Assembly (NCBI GenBank): GCA_002343075.1
Contig: DDRH01000006.1
Span: 103,807-167,806, forward strand
DNA: 64,000 bases
From: Phycisphaerales bacterium UBA2421
GTDB taxonomy: Bacteria > Planctomycetota > Phycisphaerae > Tepidisphaerales > Tepidisphaeraceae
Direction: 5' to 3'
This document shows positions 43,884-53,044 of this stretch, in pieces (positions within the stretch are counted from its first letter, which is position 1; every line of letters starts with the position of its first letter). Under the pieces are notes generated by a model. That model searched no databases. It was given only the letters and a program-made list of their open reading frames with translations, and had not been told where the DNA came from. The translations under genes and the position numbers were made by a program.

Positions 43884-45062
43884 ATGGACATGTTGATACC
43901 TCTTTCCTCCCCGGACATTACACAAGCCGAGATCGATGCTGTTATAGACGTTCTCAAGACGTCAACGCTTTCGATCGGCCCCAAAATTGAGCAGTTTGAG
44001 CAGGCATGCGCCACCGTTGCGGGTCGGCGGCATGGGATTGGGGTCTCCAGTGGCACTTCCGGGCTACATCTGTGCATGCTGGCCGCCGGTTTGAAACCGG
44101 GAGATGAAGTCATCACCACCCCCTTTAGTTTCGTGGCTTCAACCAACTGCATCCTATTCGCGGGCGCGAGGCCGGTCTTCGTCGATATTGATCCGAAATC
44201 GCTCAACATCGATGTCTCGCGGGTCGAATCGGCGGTTACCGACAAGACCAAAGCGATTGTCGCAGTCGAAGCCTTCGGCCACCCCGGTGGGATGGTGGAA
44301 CTCGAACGCATCGCCCAACGAAACGAACTCATACTCATCGAAGATTGCTGCGAAGGATTCGGCGGCGGTATTGGCGAGCACGGCCCCGTCTCGGCTGTCC
44401 ACGCCCGCGGGCGGCGGATCGGTTCGTTCGGCAGGGCTGGCGTTTTCGGGTTTTACCCCAATAAGCAGATTACCACCGGCGAGGGCGGCATGATCGTGAC
44501 AGACGACGACCGCTTCGCCGCACTCTGCCGAAGTTACCGCAACCAGGGTCGCGACGGCATGAACTGGCTTGCACACGCGCGCCTCGGCTACAACTACCGG
44601 CTGAGCGAAATCAACGCGGCGCTTGGCATCGCACAGGTCCTGCGTATTGATGAAATCCTCTCCGCCCGCCGGCGCGTCGCAAATGCTTACATGCGCAGGC
44701 TGATGACCAACCCATCCCTGATTCTGCCGAATATTGATGAATCGATCGACATGAGCTGGTTTGTCTTCGTCGTGCGCCTCAGCGACCTCTTTGACGCTGC
44801 CGACCGCGACGAGTTGATCATCGGCATGCGGCAGTCGGGCATCGGCGCGAGCAACTATTTTCCGCCAATCCACCTGCAGCCGTATGTGCGCGACGCGCTC
44901 GGCACAAAGCCGGGTGATTTCCCGGTCTGCGAATACGTTTCCAATCGCACCATTGCGCTCCCCTTTTTCAACCGCATGACCGAGGGACAGGTGAATCTGG
45001 TGTGCGACACACTCGAGAAGTTGATCGAGCGGCGATTGGTCACTCGCAAACCTCGAACCTGA
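43884..45062 (+). CDS. DegT/DnrJ/EryC1/StrS-family aminotransferase
   Basis: The product has 392 residues from ATG 43884; an ATG at 43890 is equally possible. The family marks are LSIGPKIEQFEQACA, the GTSGLHLCM phosphate site, VEAFGHPGGM, IEDCCEGFGG, and the Schiff-base lysine in FGFYPNKQITTGEGG (K194). Such enzymes aminate nucleotide-linked keto-sugars for surface polysaccharides. The divergent ABC exporter 57 bp away suggests envelope glycan or lipid biosynthesis, which is inference. There is no clear RBS. Confidence 0.92.
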   Translation: MDMLIPLSSPDITQAEIDAVIDVLKTSTLSIGPKIEQFEQACATVAGRRHGIGVSSGTSGLHLCMLAAGLKPGDEVITTPFSFVASTNCILFAGARPVFVDIDPKSLNIDVSRVESAVTDKTKAIVAVEAFGHPGGMVELERIAQRNELILIEDCCEGFGGGIGEHGPVSAVHARGRRIGSFGRAGVFGFYPNKQITTGEGGMIVTDDDRFAALCRSYRNQGRDGMNWLAHARLGYNYRLSEINAALGIAQVLRIDEILSARRRVANAYMRRLMTNPSLILPNIDESIDMSWFVFVVRLSDLFDAADRDELIIGMRQSGIGASNYFPPIHLQPYVRDALGTKPGDFPVCEYVSNRTIALPFFNRMTEGQVNLVCDTLEKLIERRLVTRKPRT

Positions 45063-45139
45063 GGCAACGGATCGCTACAGGCATCGACTCAGGCGGTCAA
45101 TGTTGGCATAATGCCTGTGTTGCCCGGGGAAGGCTCGTG

Positions 45140-45145
45140 TAACAT
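45140..45145 (+). promoter_or_regulatory. Candidate -10 for the membrane-anchored sigma factor gene
   Basis: TAACAT ends 10 nt before the ATG at 45156 and is preceded by TG. There is no Shine-Dalgarno, and the leader would be only a few nucleotides. Confidence 0.35.
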
Positions 45146-45155
45146 TGCTTGATTC

Positions 45156-45911
45156 ATGCATAGCACGTCCGACGACAGCCTGCTCTTCGCCGCCGCACGA
45201 TCCAGGGATGGAGATGCGATTGCCGAGCTTGCGCATCGCTATGTGGCACTGATCTATTCCGTCGCGATGCGTATCACCGACGACCCGGCGCTGTCGCAAC
45301 GCCTCACCACCGAACTGATGACTTCGGTCGCCGCAGGGCCAGATCGCGTGCGCGGTGAGCCGGCGGTGTGGATTCATGAGCAGATCACCCGTCGCAGCCA
45401 TGAGACCGATCAGGCGCGCACGAACGCGGCTAGAACGGACCTTGCTGAAGAGCCACACTGGCACGAAGTTGCTCCGGAGATTGATCGCGCGCTGCTTCGT
45501 CTCAACAGTCGCTACCGCTGTGTGGTCATTCAGCACTATTGCCAGCGGCACTCGCAGGACGAGTTGGCTGCGATGTTGCAGGTCACGCAGCCGGTTGTCG
45601 GCAAGCGATTGCGTAAGGGCCTCGACCAGCTGCGTGGCAAGCTGGTGGATGCCGGTGCCGGTTGCTCGCTGGCACACCTGATGATGCTCCTCGCCCGCCA
45701 CGGTGCCAGCACCGCCCCGCCGGAAGTACTGGATAAGGCGCGCGACGCCGCGGTGCGTCACCTGGAGTTTTCCCCCACACGACGTAGCGGCTGGCTGGGC
45801 ATTCTCACAGTCTGGGCGATCATCGCCGGCCTCGTTGCTGCCGTTGCCATGAGTTATTCGCGCATTGACGACTCGGCAGAAGCGACGACCACCACCATCC
45901 CATCGCCATGA
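45156..45911 (+). CDS. Sigma-70-like factor with C-terminal transmembrane helix
   Basis: The protein has 251 residues. Region 2-like helices are AAARSRDGDAIAELAHRYVALIYSVAMRI; region 4-like DNA-binding helices are LNSRYRCVVIQHYCQRHSQDELAAMLQVTQ with VVGKRLRKGLDQLR. After a linker of about 45 residues, residues 207-230 form a membrane helix (WLGILTVWAIIAGLVAAVAMSY) with a short outside Thr/Ser/Pro tail. It may be released by proteolysis or sequestered at the membrane. No anti-sigma factor gene is adjacent. The region-2 sequence is divergent and could have lost activity; the fold assignment rests mainly on region 4. Confidence 0.7.
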   Translation: MHSTSDDSLLFAAARSRDGDAIAELAHRYVALIYSVAMRITDDPALSQRLTTELMTSVAAGPDRVRGEPAVWIHEQITRRSHETDQARTNAARTDLAEEPHWHEVAPEIDRALLRLNSRYRCVVIQHYCQRHSQDELAAMLQVTQPVVGKRLRKGLDQLRGKLVDAGAGCSLAHLMMLLARHGASTAPPEVLDKARDAAVRHLEFSPTRRSGWLGILTVWAIIAGLVAAVAMSYSRIDDSAEATTTTIPSP

Positions 45912-45977
45912 GCAGTCGCGAAAAATGCACCTGGCGTTAAGACGATGAGGGCATGAAGGATGTGATACGGCAGGGGT

Positions 45978-46922
45978 CTACTTTGGCAAAATGAGGCATC
46001 TTTCGAGTGCCCCCGGCTCGATGGCGACAAGTTCGACATGGCCATCGGCAAAAACAACGTTCATCTTCTTGCGATGCCGCCGAAGGTCGAACATGGTCGA
46101 GTCGAGCACCTTGCCGTTGTTGGCAAGGGCGTCGCCAAGCGTTGCCCGGCCATTGGCAGAATAGCTCGGGGTAAATGTGAGCCAGCCGTCGGGCATCCAG
46201 AAATAGGCTGAATCCTGCCGGCGGTTGGCGTCGGCGAAGAGCACTACCTCGGCAGGCGACTTCACCCGCGCCAGGCTCCCGCCGTAGCGCCGGGGTTTGT
46301 GCTCTGTGTCATAGGAATAGCCGAACACGCCCTCGTTCAGAGAGTAATCGGAATTGGTTGACCACGCCGCCAGCATATAGCCTGGCGAACCCCGCTGCAC
46401 CGACATCATCGTTCCCTGGTTCACCGGAGAATTGTTTGACTGCATAACCTGGTAGTTATACGACTCGGTCGAAGGGCACATGAATAGCTGCCAGATGCGC
46501 GTCTTTTCGTTCAAAGCCTGGTCCAGCACATCCCAGTTGTCGAAAGGCAGATTCTTGTATCCAAGATATGACGCAATCGCTGCGGGGAGGGGAACGACCA
46601 TCTTCCCCGTGGTGGCGACCGGCGTAGCGGTGGCGTAGGTGAAGCGGGTCTGCAGCGTGTCGTTCAGGCCCGCAGGCAGCGTGCCGCTCGGCGGGATGAT
46701 CAACTCGCCGGCAAGCGGAAGATAGCCCTTGCTATCCATGGCCCGCAGCAGGCAACCCGCGGCAATCTGCCTCAGGTTGGACCCGCACTTGACCAGTTGC
46801 GCCTGACGCTTGGCTGCATTCACGGTCGGCAGCAGAATCGCCATGAGGATCCCGATGATGCCGATGACAACGAGCAACTCGATGAGCGTGAAACCGCGAC
46901 TCGGCTTGTATCTTCCGATCAA
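45978..46922 (-). CDS. Type II secretion/prepilin-like protein (H-X9-DG type)
   Basis: The protein has 314 residues from a TTG with GGAG 9 nt upstream. The prepilin signal is [23 protein letters not shown], with cleavage after the Gly and the conserved Glu at +5. The C-terminal part ends [16 protein letters not shown], the H-X9-DG motif abundant in planctomycete pseudopilins of the DUF1559-like group. Members are anchored in the inner membrane and may form pseudopilus-like assemblies; their function is poorly known. No other pilus gene is nearby. Confidence 0.88.
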   Translation of the reverse strand: MIGRYKPSRGFTLIELLVVIGIIGILMAILLPTVNAAKRQAQLVKCGSNLRQIAAGCLLRAMDSKGYLPLAGELIIPPSGTLPAGLNDTLQTRFTYATATPVATTGKMVVPLPAAIASYLGYKNLPFDNWDVLDQALNEKTRIWQLFMCPSTESYNYQVMQSNNSPVNQGTMMSVQRGSPGYMLAAWSTNSDYSLNEGVFGYSYDTEHKPRRYGGSLARVKSPAEVVLFADANRRQDSAYFWMPDGWLTFTPSYSANGRATLGDALANNGKVLDSTMFDLRRHRKKMNVVFADGHVELVAIEPGALERCLILPK

Positions 46923-47069
46923 GACTTCTACTCCGTAAGGCGATACAGATGCTCTACATTAGCCCCAAATCGAGCAGTATCAAGAAAAAACCGCGATTTG
47001 GCACGCCCCATTGCCCCAGCATCCGGTCATGCGGTCGCCTCACCCCCCTGTCGCTGGCGGCAGCACAAT

Positions 47070-47795
47070 TCACTCCTGCGCCGCAACGGCTATCGCTTCA
47101 CTAAGCTCGATTGCGTTTTCGTAAAGGCTCCGCCCCACAATAACAGCCCAACAACCTGTCGCTCTCACGCGTCGAACATGCTCGATCGATCCAACCCCGC
47201 CGGAAGCGATTACCGGAATTCGTGTCGCCTCGACCAGCCCTGCCGTTTGTTCGTAGTTGGGGCCGGCGAGCATGCCATCCTTTGCCACATCGGTATAGAG
47301 TATGGAAGCCAGCGGCCAGTTATTGACGAGCTTGGCGACATCGACCGCGCGCTGACCGGAAGAACTCATCCATCCGTGCGTGGCGACGATGCCCTCCTTC
47401 GCATCCAGCGCCAACACGATCTTCGCTGCAAACCGCGGCTTGGAAATGAGCGACTGCAGCCAGGGCAAGTCATTCACAGCGCGCGTTCCGATGACCACCC
47501 GCGCAGCCCCGGCATCGAGCAACGCCGCCACATCATCCTCACTGCGAATGCCCCCGCCGACCTGTACCTGTGCGGGCGTTGAGCGAATGATTTGCGCGAT
47601 CAACTCCTGCTGTGCCGGCTTGCCTTGCCTCGCGCCATCAAGATCAACAATGTGCAGATGGCCAGCCCCCGCGCGGGCAAACGCACCCGCGGTGATGATG
47701 GGATCGACGTCGTAGCTGAGCTGGTCGCCATAATCGCCTTTGCGCAGCCGAACCACATTTCCTTCACGGAGATCGATACTGGGAATAATGAGCAT
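47070..47795 (-). CDS. hisA: Phosphoribosylformimino-5-aminoimidazole carboxamide ribotide isomerase
   Basis: The protein has 241 residues, as expected. It catalyses the ring-opening Amadori isomerisation in histidine biosynthesis. Motifs: IIPSIDLREGNVVRL with the catalytic Asp, LHIVDLDGA, QVGGGIRSEDDV, VVIGTRAV, LALDAKEG, LYTDVAKDGMLAGPN with the second catalytic Asp, and VIASGGVGS. The gene lies 18 bp after the esterase gene stop on the same strand, so it is probably co-transcribed with it. Other his genes are absent. Confidence 0.95.
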   Translation of the reverse strand: MLIIPSIDLREGNVVRLRKGDYGDQLSYDVDPIITAGAFARAGAGHLHIVDLDGARQGKPAQQELIAQIIRSTPAQVQVGGGIRSEDDVAALLDAGAARVVIGTRAVNDLPWLQSLISKPRFAAKIVLALDAKEGIVATHGWMSSSGQRAVDVAKLVNNWPLASILYTDVAKDGMLAGPNYEQTAGLVEATRIPVIASGGVGSIEHVRRVRATGCWAVIVGRSLYENAIELSEAIAVAAQE

Positions 47796-47813
47796 TAATT
47801 CGGCTTTTCGGCT

Positions 47814-49112
47814 TCACTTGCCAAACAGATACAGCAATACCTGGTCGATCCGCTTTTGCCACGCAATCTCGTCATGCCCCTGGCCGGCAAACTCCTTGAA
47901 GACGAAATCTTTATCAGCAGCCATCCCCGCGGCGGTGAGTTTGGCAGCAAAAGCTCGCGTATCGGCGACAGGATCCTTGCCAGCAGGGTAATTGTCGCCA
48001 GGCTTGTCAGAGGTATCGATCCACAGTTTCTTTCCCTTGAGGAACGAGAGATCCTCGCCCAGCGCCGCACTGATTGGCTTATCGTTCAGTTGCAGCCACG
48101 GCGTCAGCAGTGCTACCCCGCCGAAGGAATCGGGGGCTGCTTTTACAATCGACAACGTAACCAGCCCGCCGAGCGATGAACCGGCGATGAACGTATTGGG
48201 CGCGTCTGGAAGAGTTCGATACTGATTATCAATCATTGGCTTGATCTGGTCGCACACCAGCTTGCCATAAATTCCTGCCTGCGCCGGTGCGTCTGCCGAG
48301 GCCATCGTATCGGGCGTAAACTCCTGGGCGCGAAACTCCCCGCCGTTGTTGATACCGACGATGATCACGGGGTCAATCTTCCCCGAGGTGATCATCCGTT
48401 CGGCGGTCTCGTCCACCTGCCACTCAATGCCATTAAACGAGACATCGGCGTCCATCAGATTCTGGCCATCCTGCATGTAGAGCACAGGATAGCGCTTCTC
48501 GGCGTTGGCAGGATCGTCATACCCCGGCGGGAGGTAGACGTAGATGTCGCGGTCGTTCTTAAGCTCGTCGGAATGAAACTTGCGGTGAACCACGATGTTG
48601 CCGGTGCGCGTCGACTTGCCCGGCACACTCTGACCCTTATCGCGCCAACTCGCAACGCTCACCTCGACCGTCGCTTCGTCCATCTTTGGTTCGATGGTGA
48701 AAGTGTGATTGGCAGCCTCGGCACCGGCTTGGTCGGTCTCCACAGTCGCCCAATTCCCGCGGGTAACCTTAAACTCGTGCGTCAAGCCTGTCAGCAGGCC
48801 CAAATCGCCATCCAGCGTCGCGGTGTAGGTACCATCGGCCTGCCGCTGCAACGGCACGCCGTCAGCAGCCCACGCCTTGAGTGATGGTGCCGAGCCGGAA
48901 AGATAAAGCGTCTGATCCTTGGGGGTGTCTGCCGGGGCCTTCACGACAAACTTCACCGGCACCGGTCGAAGCGTGCTGGCCCACTGCACATATTCATCTG
49001 CCTTCGCGCGTGCCACCTCCGCATCTTCGGCATCACTCTGGGCCAGATACCAGCCGGCAAAACCCGAGATTCCGATGGCAATCAAAACCAATGGCCAAAT
49101 GACGTAACGCAT
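47814..49112 (-). CDS. Membrane-anchored esterase with a starch-binding-like domain
   Basis: The protein has 432 residues. Residues 1-25 form an uncleaved anchor or signal (YVIWPLVLIAIGISGFAGWYLAQ). Residues about 50-145 resemble a CBM20-like starch-binding or esterase-associated beta domain (TLYLSGSAPSLKAWAADGVPL). The rest is an esterase D/IroE-like alpha/beta hydrolase: VYLPPGYDDP, YPVLYMQDGQN, nucleophile AGSSLGGLVT, late Asp and His in GQGHDEIAW. GAGG 9 nt before the ATG is a good RBS, and TATACT at 49153-49158 (minus strand) is a candidate -10. The substrate is unknown. Confidence 0.8.
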   Translation of the reverse strand: MRYVIWPLVLIAIGISGFAGWYLAQSDAEDAEVARAKADEYVQWASTLRPVPVKFVVKAPADTPKDQTLYLSGSAPSLKAWAADGVPLQRQADGTYTATLDGDLGLLTGLTHEFKVTRGNWATVETDQAGAEAANHTFTIEPKMDEATVEVSVASWRDKGQSVPGKSTRTGNIVVHRKFHSDELKNDRDIYVYLPPGYDDPANAEKRYPVLYMQDGQNLMDADVSFNGIEWQVDETAERMITSGKIDPVIIVGINNGGEFRAQEFTPDTMASADAPAQAGIYGKLVCDQIKPMIDNQYRTLPDAPNTFIAGSSLGGLVTLSIVKAAPDSFGGVALLTPWLQLNDKPISAALGEDLSFLKGKKLWIDTSDKPGDNYPAGKDPVADTRAFAAKLTAAGMAADKDFVFKEFAGQGHDEIAWQKRIDQVLLYLFGK

Positions 49113-49235
49113 AGCTTTTTCCTCATGACCGCCTCTAACGCCGCCCTGCTTGAGTATAACCGGTTAACTGCGAACAAACAGTGTTAAGGGCAACTTGGCA
49201 ACAGGCCAGATCGTGCCAACAATGTCCATAGAACC

Positions 49236-50645
49236 TTGATTTCCGATCGCCTGCAAAACCTCGCCGACAAAGCCAAGTCGTTGCCTCGGTGTCCCGGTGT
49301 CTACCTCATGAAGGATGACAAGGGACGAGTGATCTACGTTGGTAAGTCTTCTTCCCTGCGCGACCGCGTTGGCAGCTACTTTCAACCATCTACCAGACTC
49401 GAAGTGAAGAAGGCCCCGCTTCTCGATCAGGTCGTCGATTTTGACATCATCGAATGCGATAGCGAGGTGGAGGCACTCCTGTCGGAAAACCGGCTGATCA
49501 AAGACATCCAGCCGCGGTTCAACGCTCGCCTGCTTGATGACAAGACGTTTCCCTACCTCATGATTACGACCGAGGACGATTTTCCGGGGGTTTTCATCAC
49601 CCGCGAGCCTCGGCGGAAGGGGGTAAAGCTCTATGGGCCGTTTACCAGCGTTTACCAACTCCGCGAGGCAGTGCAATTGCTGCAACGCGCGTTTAAGTTC
49701 CGGACCTGCCACCTCGAAATTTTGCAGGACGATCCCAAACGAAGGTTCTTTCGACCGTGTCTGCTCTATGCCATTAAGCAGTGTACAGCACCCTGTGCTG
49801 ACAAGATCTCACGGGAGGCGTATCGAGAAGACATTGTACGCCTCGGCCGGTTTCTTGACGGGAGCAAGCAGCAAGTGCTCGACCAGATGCAGACCGACAT
49901 GACCACCGCCGCCGCATCGCTGAACTTTGAGAAGGCGGCCCGACTTCGGGATGAACTGCGCGCGCTGCAGGGCCTCGGCGCGCGGGCAAAGAAGGGTGAT
50001 CAGGAATACTGGCAGCCGGAGGCGTTTGTCAGCAATCCGCAGCAGAGCATTGGGAAGCTGCAGGAAGCGCTCGGACTCACCGAGCCACCCCAGATTGTCG
50101 AAGGAATCGATATAGCCCACCTCCACGGCGGGGAGATGGTGGGCAGCAAGGTCTGCTTCATCGATGGGATGCCGTTCAAAGACGCCTATCGCCGGTACAA
50201 GATCAAGCATGGGCAGGGGAACAACGATTTCCTCTCGATACAAGAGGTCGTCGAACGCGGCTATCGCGACGCCGGCGCAAGCAACGAGCTTTTTCCACAC
50301 GTCATCATGATCGACGGTGGGATGGGGCAGTTAAATGCCGCGATGGACATCTTCCGCACCATGAATGTCAAACCGCCGATGGTCGTGTCGCTTGCCAAGC
50401 AGGAAGAGCTAATTCACATTCATGGCCGCCCCGAGCCACTCCGGCTGCCGCGCAACCATCTCGGGCTGAAGCTTCTGCAATATGTTCGCGATGAGGCGCA
50501 TCGCTTTGCTCAACATTACCACCACATTTTGCGGCGCAAGTCGCAGCTGGAGGAAGACGTCAGGAAGGGCCGACGCCCTCCGAAGAAGAAGAGCAAACCG
50601 CCTGACCTACAATCCGACAACAATCTGGCGAAAGGAGACGTATGA
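49236..50645 (+). CDS. uvrC: UvrABC system protein C, shortened (no helix-hairpin-helix tail)
   Basis: The protein has 469 residues from a TTG start. It makes both incisions during nucleotide-excision repair with UvrB. The N-terminal GIY-YIG domain (CPGVYLMKDDKGRVIYVGKSSSLRDRV) and UVR domain (SLNFEKAARLRDELRAL) are intact. The C-terminal RNase H-like domain keeps its catalytic Asp in EGIDIAHLHG, Asp in MIDGGMGQL and His in DEAHRFA. The usual double helix-hairpin-helix C-terminus is absent; the protein ends with a basic KKKSKPP-type tail. This is about 130 residues shorter than E. coli UvrC. The next gene overlaps it by 4 bp. Confidence 0.9.
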   Translation: MISDRLQNLADKAKSLPRCPGVYLMKDDKGRVIYVGKSSSLRDRVGSYFQPSTRLEVKKAPLLDQVVDFDIIECDSEVEALLSENRLIKDIQPRFNARLLDDKTFPYLMITTEDDFPGVFITREPRRKGVKLYGPFTSVYQLREAVQLLQRAFKFRTCHLEILQDDPKRRFFRPCLLYAIKQCTAPCADKISREAYREDIVRLGRFLDGSKQQVLDQMQTDMTTAAASLNFEKAARLRDELRALQGLGARAKKGDQEYWQPEAFVSNPQQSIGKLQEALGLTEPPQIVEGIDIAHLHGGEMVGSKVCFIDGMPFKDAYRRYKIKHGQGNNDFLSIQEVVERGYRDAGASNELFPHVIMIDGGMGQLNAAMDIFRTMNVKPPMVVSLAKQEELIHIHGRPEPLRLPRNHLGLKLLQYVRDEAHRFAQHYHHILRRKSQLEEDVRKGRRPPKKKSKPPDLQSDNNLAKGDV

Positions 50646-53011
50646 ACCCCAACGCGAAGATTGGGCTGGCGGGAAAGCCGCGCGTTCCCCGGCGGGTGCG
50701 CCTTGCATGCGTTCTCTTAGTTGCGTTCGCCACAGGGTCGCGTGCGGCCCCGCCGGAACCCCGGCTTGTCGATGCGTCCATCGCGAGAGGGGTGAAGTTT
50801 CTCCTGGAGCGCCAGAACGAAGATGGTTCGTGGCGCGACGAAAGATCCGAGCCTCGAATTGATGTCGGACGCACCGCCTTGGTTTGTATGGCGTTGCTCA
50901 ACGCCGGCGAATCGCACCAATCGCCCCCCATCCGCAAGGCGATTGAGTATCTCAAGGGCAACCGCACCGAATTCACCTATTCAGTAGGCCTTCGAGCGGC
51001 GTTCTTTTCGCTGCTGCCGGAGAGCATCCGCAAGGCCCAGCTTGACGCCGACACGCGATTTCTTCTCAACGCCGCCGTCCGCCGGGGCGAGGGCGCGGGG
51101 ATGTATTCATACACGCCGGCGGCGGCGGCGGCCAATTATGCCGGGATGATGGGCGACTACTCCAACTCGCAGTACGGGGTGCTCGGCGTGTGGTATGCGG
51201 CTACGACGGGCTTTGAGGTGCCCGGGTCCTACTGGCGACAGGTCGAACGCGCCTGGCTTCGAGGTCAGGCTGCCGACGGCGGGTGGGGCTACGTCCCCGG
51301 CGACGGAAGCTACGGCTCAATGACCGCTGCGGGCCTGGCCACACTCTATGTCACCTACGACTTCATCCACGCCCCGGCGGAGAAGGACCTGCTCAAGCCC
51401 ATCGCCGCAAAGAGAAATCTCCAGGCCGGTGTTGACTGGCTGGCCAACCATTTCTCAGCAGTGCAGAACCCGGGCAAGGACTTCGGGCTGGACGGTGTAA
51501 CCCGTCGGCGTGGCGCGCGGCGACCAGGCGTCGATGACTTCTCTGGCTCTTATATCTACTACATGCTCTTCGGCTACGAACGGGTCGGCGAGGCCAGCGG
51601 GCTGACACGCTTTGGAGACGCGAAATGGTTTGATGAAGGCACAGAATACATCCTCGCCCGCCAGGAAGCCGACGGCGGCTGGCCCGGCTCTGGCGAGATG
51701 TGGATCGACGTCAACTCCGCCTACGCCCTGCTCTTTCTGTCGCGCGGCCGCGCCCCCGTAGCCATACAGAAGCTCGACCATTCGCGCGCCCCCACCACGC
51801 AGGCGCAAGCATTTCCCGCGGCACGCTGGAACAACCGATCGCGCGATGCAGCGAGGCTCGTCAAATGGCTTGCCCAGCAAACCGAGCGACACCTGAACTG
51901 GCAGATCGTCACGCTCGACTCTACAGCGGCGGACTTGCGCGAATCGCCTATTCTCTACATCGCCAGCGATCGCCCCCTCTCTTTACCCGATGAAGTCATC
52001 GACAGGATCCGCGCCTTCATCGAGCAAGGTGGGCTGCTGCTCTGCGTTAATGAAGGCAAGGAAACCGCCTTTGCCCAAAGCATCGAACGGCTGAGCAAAG
52101 CGCTCTTTCCGCAGTACAGCTTCCGGGAACTGCCCAAGGAACATCCGCTCTTCGCCGGCAACTTCCCGGCCGCCGACGCGTCGATCACGGTCCGCGGGCT
52201 GAGCAACGGCGCGCGGGAGTTGATCGTGCTCATCCCCGAAGGCGATCTGAGTTGGCGCTGGCAAAACGGCGCCGGCACGAACAACGTCGCCAAGGTGCCT
52301 CACTTCGGGCTGATCGGCAACCTTTACCTTTATGTCACCGATCGCGCCAATCCGCGATTCAAGGGTGATGTCGCATGGGTGGAGCAAGATCAGTCCGTGC
52401 ATGCAAAACGAACAGTGAAGCTCGCACGCCTCGCGCACGACGGAAACGCCGACCCCGAACCAGCCGGCTGGCAGCGAGCGACCAACGTCTTTCACAATCG
52501 CGATCAGGTCGACCTGCAGATCACCCCGTGCGACCCCAGCAAGATCCCGGCTGAAACAAATCTTGCTCATCTGACCGCAACCGGCGCATTTCAACTCTCT
52601 GCGGGGCAAATCGCCGGGCTGCGCGCCTACCTGAATGCCGGCGGCTTACTTCTCACCGACGCCGCGGGCGGGCACGCCACCGCCGCTGTGGCGATCGAAG
52701 ACGCACTCCGCGCGCTTTACCCCGAAGGCAGGCTCGAACCCATACCGATAGAACATGCGATCTACGCCGATGCGGTCCCACGAATCACAGGCGTGACTTA
52801 TCGCAAATACGCCCTGGACAATCTCCCGCGCACAACCCTGCCCCGGCTCCGCGGATTAACGGTCAATGGCAGGCTCGTCGCGATCGCAAGCAATGAAGAC
52901 CTGTCCAGCGGACTGGTCGGCCACGCGGTGGACGGCATCATCGGCTACACGCCCGAGAGCGCGATGGATCTGGTGCGCGCGGTCGTGCTTTGGCGCAGTT
53001 CCGCGAAATGA
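50642..53011 (+). CDS. Secreted protein with alpha-alpha toroid repeats and DUF4159-like domains
   Basis: The protein has 789 residues with a signal peptide at 16-36 (VRLACVLLVAFATGSRA). Residues about 45-380 show prenyltransferase/terpene-cyclase-type helical repeats with QNEDGSW, QAADGGWGY and QEADGGWPG. From about 405 a DUF4159-like alpha/beta domain follows (NWQIVTLDSTAADLRESPILYIAS), then a second, diverged copy (VDLQITPCDP, LTATGAFQLSAGQIAGLRAYLNAGG). Such proteins are common and uncharacterised in planctomycetes. The ATG overlaps the uvrC stop codon, indicating translational coupling. Function unknown. Confidence 0.8.
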   Translation: MNPNAKIGLAGKPRVPRRVRLACVLLVAFATGSRAAPPEPRLVDASIARGVKFLLERQNEDGSWRDERSEPRIDVGRTALVCMALLNAGESHQSPPIRKAIEYLKGNRTEFTYSVGLRAAFFSLLPESIRKAQLDADTRFLLNAAVRRGEGAGMYSYTPAAAAANYAGMMGDYSNSQYGVLGVWYAATTGFEVPGSYWRQVERAWLRGQAADGGWGYVPGDGSYGSMTAAGLATLYVTYDFIHAPAEKDLLKPIAAKRNLQAGVDWLANHFSAVQNPGKDFGLDGVTRRRGARRPGVDDFSGSYIYYMLFGYERVGEASGLTRFGDAKWFDEGTEYILARQEADGGWPGSGEMWIDVNSAYALLFLSRGRAPVAIQKLDHSRAPTTQAQAFPAARWNNRSRDAARLVKWLAQQTERHLNWQIVTLDSTAADLRESPILYIASDRPLSLPDEVIDRIRAFIEQGGLLLCVNEGKETAFAQSIERLSKALFPQYSFRELPKEHPLFAGNFPAADASITVRGLSNGARELIVLIPEGDLSWRWQNGAGTNNVAKVPHFGLIGNLYLYVTDRANPRFKGDVAWVEQDQSVHAKRTVKLARLAHDGNADPEPAGWQRATNVFHNRDQVDLQITPCDPSKIPAETNLAHLTATGAFQLSAGQIAGLRAYLNAGGLLLTDAAGGHATAAVAIEDALRALYPEGRLEPIPIEHAIYADAVPRITGVTYRKYALDNLPRTTLPRLRGLTVNGRLVAIASNEDLSSGLVGHAVDGIIGYTPESAMDLVRAVVLWRSSAK

Positions 53012-53044
53012 TCGCGCACCGACTCACCCGCCGCTGCTACACCT

